Assembly: GCA_900545245.1 (NCBI GenBank)
Contig: UQYV01000010.1
Location: 21,968-85,967 of the forward strand
Reading direction: 5' to 3'
DNA length: 64,000 nucleotides
Origin: an uncultured Bacteroidales bacterium
GTDB taxonomy: Bacteria; Bacteroidota; Bacteroidia; Bacteroidales; UBA932
The translations under genes were made by a program, and so were the position numbers. Below the pieces are notes generated by a model, which was given only the letters and a program-made list of their open reading frames with translations, had not been told where the DNA came from and did no database searches. Within the stretch, counting starts at the first letter, position 1; the number at the start of each line of letters is the position of its first letter. Positions 25,222 to 32,192 of the stretch are shown here, piece by piece.

Positions 25222-25599
25222 ATGACGGATGCCGCACCCCTCACTTTCTCCAAGGAGGAAAGGATTTGTGGCGAGAAGAGCGTGTCGCATCTTCTTGCCA
25301 AGGGACATTACGGAGCAGGGGGCTCATTCCGTTTCTGCTGCACCGGCAACGACAAGGGATTCTCGAGGATAATGATCTCTGTCCCAAAGAAGATGTTCAA
25401 GAGAGCGGTGAAGCGCAACCTGATGAAGCGCCGCATCCGCGAGGCCTATCGCCATCAGAAAGACCTTGTCAAGGACACCCCTGTCGACATTCTTCTCATC
25501 TACAACAGTAAGGAACTTATTCCCTACTCCGACGTATTCACCCAAGTCGGAAACATTCTCAGGCGGGTTTCTGCAAAATACACGTCCAAAAAGCAATAA
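25222..25599 (+). CDS. rnpA: Ribonuclease P protein component
   Basis: The 125-residue protein subunit of RNase P. The family signature is clear: SRIMISVPKKMFKRAVKRNL then MKRRIREAYR. The start at MTDAAPLTFSKEERI, 13 bases after hemD, is preferred over an upstream TTG in the same frame. The gene is not next to rpmH, which lies at 31.8 kb; yidD, its usual partner, follows but on the other strand. Confidence 0.96.
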   Translation: MTDAAPLTFSKEERICGEKSVSHLLAKGHYGAGGSFRFCCTGNDKGFSRIMISVPKKMFKRAVKRNLMKRRIREAYRHQKDLVKDTPVDILLIYNSKELIPYSDVFTQVGNILRRVSAKYTSKKQ

Positions 25600-25655
25600 T
25601 AAGGAGTGTAACTACTACACAGAAGATCTCAGCCATCTCAGAGGGGCAGTTATAC

Positions 25656-25705
25656 AAAAAATATCGGAGAAAAATGAGAGACTTCATTTTCCTCCGATAT
25701 TTTTT
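25656..25705 (+). terminator. Terminator after rnpA
   Basis: A perfect 14-base stem (AAAAAATATCGGAG with CTCCGATATTTTTT) ends in a T run. Confidence 0.75.
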
Positions 25706-25797
25706 GTGGCGCGTTTTAGAGATTGGATTTGCACATATAGGAGAACGCCACAAAACAAATAGTTTTCTGGTTGCAAATGTCGCCCATTCCAATCTCT
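25702..25797. other. Interleaved inverted repeats (possible pseudoknot)
   Basis: Arm A (TTTTGTGGCG, 25702-25711) pairs with 25746-25755. Arm B (AGAGATTGG, 25718-25726), with ATTTGCA after it, pairs with TGCAAAT at 25772-25778 and CCAATCTCT at 25789-25797. The order A-B-A'-B' is that of a pseudoknot. It lies between convergent rnpA and yidD; no gene is seen. Confidence 0.45.
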
Positions 25798-25867
25798 TAA
25801 GGGTTGTAAATCCCGTTGTTTTAACTGTTGTTTTTGTTGTATTACAGGCTACACAATCTTCCAAAGC

Positions 25868-26131
25868 CTATGGTACCGGGTCATACCCACTCCCGCCCCA
25901 AGGATTGCAGCGAAGAATTCTCCACACAGTAAGAGCCAGTCCCTTGAACGGCCCATGCTTCCGGAAAGCCTGCAAAGCATACTCCGAACACGTCGGAGTG
26001 AACCGGCAAACCGGAGGTTTCAGAGGCGATATGCAGACCCGATAGAACTTGATGAGCCAAATGAACGGAGCGATGGCAACTTTCCTTGCCACTGCTTTGC
26101 ACTTTCTCAGTCTGTCATGTTTCGAAGCCAT
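25868..26131 (-). CDS. yidD: Membrane protein insertion efficiency factor YidD
   Basis: An 87-residue protein with the YidD signature: YRVCISPLKPPVCRFTPTCS, then EYALQAFRKHGPFKGL and RILRCNPWGGSGYDPVP. The three conserved cysteines are present. It assists YidC-dependent membrane insertion in species where it has been studied. Its promoter box is at 26153-26160, at the edge of a dispersed element. Confidence 0.97.
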   Translation of the reverse strand: MASKHDRLRKCKAVARKVAIAPFIWLIKFYRVCISPLKPPVCRFTPTCSEYALQAFRKHGPFKGLALTVWRILRCNPWGGSGYDPVP

Positions 26132-26152
26132 CCAAAAATCTCTTTTATTTCA

Positions 26153-26160
26153 CAAAATTA
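26153..26160 (-). promoter_or_regulatory. Promoter -7 box for yidD
   Basis: TAATTTTG on the minus strand ends exactly where the dispersed element begins. Confidence 0.45.
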
Positions 26161-26389
26161 AGAAATCTTCAAAAAATAACCTGCATCATCTTTCTCATTC
26201 TTTTCGGTCTATATTTCGATTTCATCGCCCTTTTCTACGTTCGGCATAGCCCAAGCAAGCTTGGCTCTGCTCTCACTTATCGAAAAGATTCTTTTCTCAT
26301 CAGTCGTGTACCTCCAGTACACTCCTTCTTCCAAAAGAAATCTATCCTCGAAAATAATTGACAAATCTGAAGCAGTTTATTCTTTTCAT
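26161..26389 (-). repeat. Dispersed element with terminal inverted repeats, longer copy
   Basis: A 229-base element in the divergent yidD/TIGR01212 promoter region. Its reverse complement matches 11323-11477 with about 74 extra internal bases. Both copies keep a 15-codon frame at the left end (MKRINCFRFVNYFRG and MKKINCFRFVNYFRV). No conventional gene is present. Confidence 0.75.
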
Positions 26390-26394
26390 ATTTC

Positions 26395-26402
26395 TAAATT
26401 TG
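26395..26402 (+). promoter_or_regulatory. Promoter -7 box for the TIGR01212 gene
   Basis: TAAATTTG lies 25 bases before the preferred start codon, directly beside the dispersed element. Confidence 0.5.
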
Positions 26403-26426
26403 CAGAAAAATATCCCAAAAGACGAA

Positions 26427-27524
26427 ATGGACGAAGACGAAAGAATATTGCCGGACGGATTGTTTGCTCCCGGGCGACGCTACAGCGCCTACGTCGACTT
26501 TTTCCGCCAACGCTACGGTGCGAGGCTTCAGAAAGTCGTGATTGACGCTGGCTTCACCTGCCCGAACCGTGACGGCAGTGCGGGTTTGGGAGGCTGTACT
26601 TTCTGTGACAATGCAGCCTTTCATCCGTCCTATAGTTGTGCCCAAAAGACAATCTCGGAACAAATAGACGAGGGCATTGTCTTTCATCGGGGACGCTATC
26701 GCAACACAGCGGCGTATCTCGCTTATTTTCAAGCCTATTCCAACACTTACGCCAGTCTCGGGCGCTTGAAGGAGCTCTACCTCGCGGCGCTGGCGCATCC
26801 CTCTGTTGTCGGGATTGTCATCGGGACGAGACCTGACTGTGTTGATGAGGCGAAGTTGGACTTTCTTCAGGCACTCGCCTCGGGGAAGGTGCTTGAGGGC
26901 TGGCAGCGGGAGATTGTCCGTGGGGGAGATTCTGTGACGGCAGCATATTCTGTGCATAATGACTCTGACAAGATTGGGGCAGGAACCGGTTGTGATTCTG
27001 CCACTCTTGTGTTGGATGCACCGGTCGTGATTGTGGAATATGGAATCGAGTCCTGCTACGATGCGACCCTGCGTCGGGTGAATCGCGGGCATGATTTTGC
27101 GACGGCGCGGCGGGCGGTTGAGATGACGGCTGCACGCGGACTGGACTGCGGGGCGCATTTTATTTTGGGCCTTCCGGGGGAGAGCCGCGAGATGATGCTT
27201 GAGGAGTGCGGAATGATAAATGCCCTGCCTCTCACGACAGTCAAGTTCCACCAACTCCAGATTGTCCGAGGCACCGCTATGGAACGTGAATATGCCGCTC
27301 ACCCGGAGGATTTTCTTCGCTTCTCTCTCGATGGCTACATTGACTTTTTCACTGATATGCTCGAACGCCTTCGCCCGACACTGTGCATCGAGCGCTTCGC
27401 CGGTGAAGTGCCGCCCCGTTTCGTGAACGAAAGTCCTTGGGGACTCATCCGCAATGTTGAACTTCTTCGTCTCCTTGAAAGCCGGCTCGAAGAACGCCGC
27501 ACCTGGCAGGGACGGCTCTATTAG
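26427..27524 (+). CDS. TIGR01212 family radical SAM protein (YhcC-like)
   Basis: A 365-residue radical SAM protein. The cluster motif is CPNRDGSAGLGGCTFCDN, the spaced C...CxxC pattern of the TIGR01212/Elp3-like group. GIVIGTRPDCV and EYGIES are further family signatures. An insertion of about 30 residues (REIVRGGDSVTAAYSVHNDS onward) separates the two halves. The frame opens at 26358 with TTG, but that lies ahead of the promoter box, so MDEDERILPDG at 26427 is chosen. Cellular function unknown. Confidence 0.9.
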   Translation: MDEDERILPDGLFAPGRRYSAYVDFFRQRYGARLQKVVIDAGFTCPNRDGSAGLGGCTFCDNAAFHPSYSCAQKTISEQIDEGIVFHRGRYRNTAAYLAYFQAYSNTYASLGRLKELYLAALAHPSVVGIVIGTRPDCVDEAKLDFLQALASGKVLEGWQREIVRGGDSVTAAYSVHNDSDKIGAGTGCDSATLVLDAPVVIVEYGIESCYDATLRRVNRGHDFATARRAVEMTAARGLDCGAHFILGLPGESREMMLEECGMINALPLTTVKFHQLQIVRGTAMEREYAAHPEDFLRFSLDGYIDFFTDMLERLRPTLCIERFAGEVPPRFVNESPWGLIRNVELLRLLESRLEERRTWQGRLY

Positions 27525-27582
27525 GATGTTTTTTCGCTGCACGAAAAAAGTGAAAATATGCTGAATGTCGTGAAACTTTGCG

Positions 27583-27590
27583 TATCTTTG
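27583..27590 (+). promoter_or_regulatory. Promoter -7 box for polA
   Basis: TATCTTTG lies about 65 bases before the polA start. Confidence 0.45.
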
Positions 27591-27654
27591 GGTTTCAAAT
27601 GAATGCGCGGGGCTGCCGATGGCGGTTTGCGGGCATTGAAATGAAACCGGAATC

Positions 27655-30321
27655 ATGGCAACAGAGGAAAAAAGACTCTACCTTATTGATGGACACGCGC
27701 TTGTGTTCAAGATGTACTATGCCCTGCTGGCGCATCCTATGATAAATTCGAAGGGCGTGGACACTTCGATTCTTTTCGGATTTACGAAATATATCTTTGA
27801 ACTCATTGAAAAGGAACATCCTACACATCTCGGAGTGTCCTTCGATCCGCCGGGAGGGACTTTCCGCCATGATGCCTATCCGGACTACAAGGGAACGCGC
27901 AGCGCTACACCTCAGCTTGTGATTGACGCGCTTGAGCCTCTGTGCGAAATTTGCCGTGCTCTGAACATACCGGTGCTGATGATTCCGAAATATGAGGCTG
28001 ACGATGTGATAGGCTCGATGTCTAAAAAAGCTGAAGCCGAGGGCTTTACGGTGTATATGGTGACTCCGGACAAGGACTACGGACAGCTCGTGACCGACCA
28101 TATATTCCAGCTGAAACCCGGGAAGGGCGGAACTGACAGTGAAGTTTTTGACAAGGCTAAGATTTGCGAAAAGTATGGTGTGCATGACCCTGTGCAGGTG
28201 ATTGACTATCTGACCATCTGCGGTGACGCTTCGGACAATGTGCCGGGTGTGAAGGGCGTTGGTGAAGTGGGCGCGAAAAAACTTCTCGGACTCTACGGCA
28301 CCGTTCAGGGAATTTATGACAATCTCGCCCGTCTGACCCCGAAGCAGCGCGCACTTTTCGAGGCTGCGGAGGATCACATCGGGATGAGCCGCTTCCTTGT
28401 GACGATTCGGACAGACCTCGACCTGACGGAATTCCCGACTGCAGACATGGCTCTTGACAGACATTACGGCAAGCGGATATTTGAGCTTTTTGACAAGTAT
28501 GAATTCACTTCCCTGAAGAAGTATCTTGGCGATGCTCCGGGAGACTATGATGGTGACGCCGTTTCCGCCGCCTCGTTTGATTATGTGAATGTACGGGCTG
28601 ATGAACTCGTAAGGGCCGGTATGGAGTCCGGCTCTGCGGCTGTTCTGCAGAATGGGGACAGCCTTGTCGTTGCTGCCTATGCCGGTGCTTCCGCTGAAAA
28701 GGATGGAGAGATTCTTGTCTCTTCCGGCACTCCCGGGTCTTTCCGTGAGCTTCTTGAGAGTGGGAGTGTTGTTAAGGGCGGGTATGGTCTTAAGGAATGT
28801 TGGAAGTGGCTTCTGGGGCAGGGTATTGAGATGAACGGGACTCTGTACGACGTGGAACTGATGGACTATCTGATAAATCCGGAGAAAAGTCACAAGATTG
28901 AGGTGCTTTCACGTACAATTCTCGGCGTTGGCATTGAAGACGATGCTGCCGGAACGGGAGAAAAAACGGAACTTTCTCTCTTTGACGATGCAGCTGGAAC
29001 TACGGAAAAGGATCGTTCGAGAGAGACCGCAATCGGCCTTGCGCTTGCTCTTAAGGTGCGGTCGAACATTGAGGAACTCGGATTGTCGAAGCTCTATGAC
29101 GACATTGAGGAGCCTCTGATCCGAGTGCTTGCGAAAATGGAGATAGAGGGCGTGAAAGTCGATCTTAACCAGCTGCGACGCTACTCCGACTCGCTTTCAG
29201 TCGAACTCGCGCAGATTCAGGAACGCATACGCAAGGATGCCGGCGAACCTAATCTGAACATATTGTCTCCCAAGCAGATAGGTGTGCTCCTTTTTGAGAA
29301 GCTCAAGCTGAATCCTAAAATCAAGGCCAAGAAGGATGTGAGGTATGAATATCCGACCGATGAGGACACGCTCGTGGGGCTTCTTGACAAGCACCCTGTG
29401 GTTGCAGACATTCTGGAGTACCGCGCCGTCAGGAAACTGCTCTCGACCTACATCGAACCTTTTCACTCATTCGTCAGCCCTGTCACCGGAAAGATTCACA
29501 CGACTTTCAACCAGGCTCTCACGTCCACTGGTCGTCTCAGTTCTTCAAAGCCGAATCTGCAGAACATTCCGGTCCGCAGCGAGCGCGGCAAGGAAATCCG
29601 GCGTGCCTTTGTGCCTTCGCGTCCGGACGGTGTGATAGTCTCAGCGGACTACTCACAGATTGAACTTCGCATCATGGCTCATTTGAGTTGCGACTCCCAC
29701 CTCATTGAGGCTTTCCGTGCCGGAGAGGATATCCATGCCATGACAGCCTCGAAGATTTTCAGCGTCCCTATCGGCGAAGTCACCCCGCAGCAGCGCCGTA
29801 TCGCAAAAACTGCAAATTTCGGCATCATGTACGGAATTTCCGCCTTTGGTCTCGCGCAGCGCCTACGCATACCACGAAATGAGGCGAAACAGATTATCGA
29901 CGACTATTTTAGGCATTTTCCATCAATTTCATATTTCATCGAAGACACTCTCACCGCGGCAAGGGAGAACGGATATGTTGAGACGATTTTCGGACGTCGC
30001 CGATATATTCCCGACATTAACTCTCACAACGCGACGGTGCGTGCCCTTGCCGAAAGGAATGCCGTGAACGCCCCAATTCAGGGTACGGCTGCCGACATCA
30101 TCAAGATTGCCATGATTAACGTCGACCGCCGCATGACGCAGGAACATCTGAAGAGCAAGATGGTGCTTCAGATTCATGACGAACTTCTGTTCGACGCTGT
30201 CCCTGAAGAAGTTGAGGCTTTGAAGCGGCTTGTCGTGGAGGAGATGGAGAATGTGACAAAGTTGTCCGTACCATTAACAGTTGAATGCAATGAAGGAAAG
30301 AACTGGCTCGAAGCTCACTGA
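27655..30321 (+). CDS. polA: DNA polymerase I
   Basis: An 888-residue repair and Okazaki-fragment polymerase. The 5'-3' nuclease domain (1 to about 290) has KYEADDVIGSM, TPDKDYGQLV and GDASDNVPGVKGVG. The polymerase domain has motif A VSADYSQIELRIMAHLS, motif B RRIAKTANFGIMYG and motif C LQIHDELLFD. The middle 3'-5' exonuclease domain lacks the DxE motif (SLVVAAYAGA is in its place) and the late acidic residues, so proofreading is probably lost. The end overlaps the sigma factor gene by 32 bases. Confidence 0.97.
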   Translation: MATEEKRLYLIDGHALVFKMYYALLAHPMINSKGVDTSILFGFTKYIFELIEKEHPTHLGVSFDPPGGTFRHDAYPDYKGTRSATPQLVIDALEPLCEICRALNIPVLMIPKYEADDVIGSMSKKAEAEGFTVYMVTPDKDYGQLVTDHIFQLKPGKGGTDSEVFDKAKICEKYGVHDPVQVIDYLTICGDASDNVPGVKGVGEVGAKKLLGLYGTVQGIYDNLARLTPKQRALFEAAEDHIGMSRFLVTIRTDLDLTEFPTADMALDRHYGKRIFELFDKYEFTSLKKYLGDAPGDYDGDAVSAASFDYVNVRADELVRAGMESGSAAVLQNGDSLVVAAYAGASAEKDGEILVSSGTPGSFRELLESGSVVKGGYGLKECWKWLLGQGIEMNGTLYDVELMDYLINPEKSHKIEVLSRTILGVGIEDDAAGTGEKTELSLFDDAAGTTEKDRSRETAIGLALALKVRSNIEELGLSKLYDDIEEPLIRVLAKMEIEGVKVDLNQLRRYSDSLSVELAQIQERIRKDAGEPNLNILSPKQIGVLLFEKLKLNPKIKAKKDVRYEYPTDEDTLVGLLDKHPVVADILEYRAVRKLLSTYIEPFHSFVSPVTGKIHTTFNQALTSTGRLSSSKPNLQNIPVRSERGKEIRRAFVPSRPDGVIVSADYSQIELRIMAHLSCDSHLIEAFRAGEDIHAMTASKIFSVPIGEVTPQQRRIAKTANFGIMYGISAFGLAQRLRIPRNEAKQIIDDYFRHFPSISYFIEDTLTAARENGYVETIFGRRRYIPDINSHNATVRALAERNAVNAPIQGTAADIIKIAMINVDRRMTQEHLKSKMVLQIHDELLFDAVPEEVEALKRLVVEEMENVTKLSVPLTVECNEGKNWLEAH

Positions 30322-30892
30322 GCTGAGCGACGGCGAACTCCTGGATAGGGCCAAGGCTCAGGATCAGATGGCATTTGTCATTCTGTATCAGCGTTATCGC
30401 AATGCCCTCAATGCGCACGTCTCGCGTTTCCTTTCAAACCGTGAGGATATTGAGGACGTGTGCATAGAGTCCTTTCAGAAAGCTTTCAGTCGAATTGGGC
30501 TCTACAACGGAACCTACATGTTCTCCACGTGGCTGTTCCGCATAGGGCAGAACACGGCGTTCGACCATCTGAGCCGCCGCCGGCGTAAGGCCGCGAACAT
30601 GCCGATGCAGACCATCGCCTACGATTCCGACACCTCGCTTGACATTCCCTCTGAGGCAACTTCTCCAGAGGATAGCGTGATTAGCCGTGAAGAATATGAC
30701 AAGTGGCTCACTGTCATAGACTTGCTTGAGGGAGACTACAAGACGGTGGCGAAGATGTTCCTGCTCGATAACTACGGCTATCAGGAAATTGCCGATGCCC
30801 TCGGCATGCCTCTGAACACCGTGAAGACCAAGATTCACCGGGCCCGCACCAAGCTGATGCGGATGATGGAGATGAGCGACGAGGCGTTGTAG
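30290..30892 (+). CDS. ECF-type RNA polymerase sigma factor
   Basis: A 200-residue sigma-70 family protein. Region 2 is visible at AFVILYQRYRNALNAHVSRF through STWLFRIGQNTAFDHLSRRR, and region 4 at YGYQEIADALGMPLNTVKTK followed by IHRARTKLM. The start MKERTGSKL at 30290 is used; an in-frame TTG lies nine bases earlier. No anti-sigma gene is adjacent, so it is not a FecI/FecR pair. The overlap with polA and the position ahead of rsmG suggest constitutive co-transcription. Confidence 0.9.
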   Translation: MKERTGSKLTELSDGELLDRAKAQDQMAFVILYQRYRNALNAHVSRFLSNREDIEDVCIESFQKAFSRIGLYNGTYMFSTWLFRIGQNTAFDHLSRRRRKAANMPMQTIAYDSDTSLDIPSEATSPEDSVISREEYDKWLTVIDLLEGDYKTVAKMFLLDNYGYQEIADALGMPLNTVKTKIHRARTKLMRMMEMSDEAL

Positions 30893-30918
30893 ATGAAGGC
30901 TTTATAAAGATCAGAGAT

Positions 30919-31653
30919 ATGAATTATACCGAATTTAAGAATATACTGACATCAGAGTTCCCCGGGATTACGGAAACTCAACTTTCGCGCTTTGAGGATA
31001 TGGAAGGACTCTACCGGGAATGGAACTCAAAGATTAACGTGGTGTCGCGCAAGGATATAGACAATCTCTATGAACACCATGTGCTGCATTCGCTGGGAAT
31101 AGCGCTGTACCTGAAGTTCCGGCGTCCGGATGTTCTGCGCATGTGGGGAGGGGAGTCCCTTCTTGGTGGATGCGAGGTTTTCGGTGATGAAACCTTGACG
31201 GAGAACGCTGTCGGTGACGGAGTTTCCTGCACGGTCCTTGACCTTGGCTGCGGGGGCGGTTTTCCGGGCATTCCATTGGCGACGTTGTTCCCTGAAGTGA
31301 AGTTTACCCTCTGCGATTCGATAGGAAAGAAAGTCACAGTGGCCCGAGAGGTTGCCGCGGCTTTGGGGCTTGAGAACGTGGAGACCGTGAATTCCAGGGC
31401 CGAGACCCTTCCGGGTGCATTTGACTATGTCGTGTCGCGTGCAGTGACTTCGCTGGACAAATTTCTTCCGTGGGTGAAGGGAAAATGGCATCGTGACATT
31501 TTCTACCTGAAGGGCGGTGATCTTGTGGAGGAAATCGCCCTGGCTATGGGCAAGTTCCGTCTGCCGAAGGGCTCTGTCGGGGTTTGGCCAATCTCGTCTG
31601 TGCTCCATGATGAGTTTTTTGCCGAAAAGATGGTCATTGACATCCGTAAGTGA
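30919..31653 (+). CDS. rsmG: 16S rRNA (guanine-527 N7)-methyltransferase
   Basis: A 244-residue SAM-dependent methyltransferase of the RsmG (GidB) family. Key motifs are YREWNSKINVVSRKDIDNLY with EHHVLHSLG, the SAM-binding DLGCGGGFPGIPLA, and SRAVTSLDKFLPWV. An insertion of about 30 residues (RMWGGESLLGGCEVFGDETL onward) sits just before the SAM motif, where most homologues have a few residues. It lies 26 bases after the sigma factor gene. Confidence 0.95.
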   Translation: MNYTEFKNILTSEFPGITETQLSRFEDMEGLYREWNSKINVVSRKDIDNLYEHHVLHSLGIALYLKFRRPDVLRMWGGESLLGGCEVFGDETLTENAVGDGVSCTVLDLGCGGGFPGIPLATLFPEVKFTLCDSIGKKVTVAREVAAALGLENVETVNSRAETLPGAFDYVVSRAVTSLDKFLPWVKGKWHRDIFYLKGGDLVEEIALAMGKFRLPKGSVGVWPISSVLHDEFFAEKMVIDIRK

Positions 31654-31739
31654 CGGTCTGTATGTCCCGAATTGCCGGCTACTGCAAAAAAAGTGTTGCA
31701 TAAACAGCAAAAAACTTTGGTGGATTGAGGGAAAAAGAC

Positions 31740-31747
31740 TACCTTTG
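31740..31747 (+). promoter_or_regulatory. Promoter -7 box for rpmH
   Basis: TACCTTTG fits TAnnTTTG. It lies 67 bases before the rpmH start codon. Confidence 0.55.
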
Positions 31748-31814
31748 CAGTCCGTTTTGTGGAAACTATATTCAGAAACGAAGGAAATACAGGAAAATAT
31801 AAAAAATAAATACA

Positions 31815-31967
31815 ATGAAGAGAACATTTCAACCATCTGAGCGCAAGCGCCGTAACAAGCACGGCTTCCGCGAGCGTATGTCCACACCGAACGGACGCAG
31901 GGTTCTTGCATCCCGTCGCCGTCACGGACGTAAGAAATTGACAGTATCATCTGAGGATAGGTTCTAG
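31815..31967 (+). CDS. rpmH: 50S ribosomal protein L34
   Basis: A 50-residue, highly basic protein with the full L34 signature (MKRTFQPSERKRRNKHGFRE, RMSTPNGRRVLASRRRHGRK). The start codon follows A/T-rich sequence, and a promoter box and a strong terminator frame the gene as a single unit. It lies 6.2 kb from rnpA, unlike the rpmH-rnpA pair of many bacteria. Confidence 0.98.
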   Translation: MKRTFQPSERKRRNKHGFRERMSTPNGRRVLASRRRHGRKKLTVSSEDRF

Positions 31968-31996
31968 TATCATCCTCTTTCGGTACGGATAAAGCT

Positions 31997-32029
31997 GATG
32001 TCCAAACGATTTGTTTGGGCATCTTTTTT
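31997..32029 (+). terminator. Terminator after rpmH
   Basis: An 11-base stem (GATGTCCAAAC with GTTTGGGCATC, one G-T pair) is followed by six T. Confidence 0.85.
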
Positions 32030-32192
32030 GTTTATATTTGAGCGTCTTTTGGGGCATATTCTCCCGTTTTGTTCGTCGTTTAGGGAGACTAAACTTCCTC
32101 TCAAAACAGAAGAATCTGCCTCCAAAATCCATCTCAAAATGGATAAGCGTTTTTAATAGTCAGTTGTTGTCCATCAAAATAAAGCAGAGGTT

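Noticed and set aside
26394..27656. Minus-strand frame of 420 codons
   Set aside because: It is antisense to the TIGR01212 radical SAM gene, whose cysteine motif and family signatures are clear; the frame is a codon-bias shadow.
27595..28893. Minus-strand frame of 432 codons
   Set aside because: It is antisense to the nuclease and middle domains of polA and has no recognisable domain.
31027..32022. Minus-strand frame of 331 codons
   Set aside because: It overlaps rsmG, rpmH and the rpmH promoter, all well supported.
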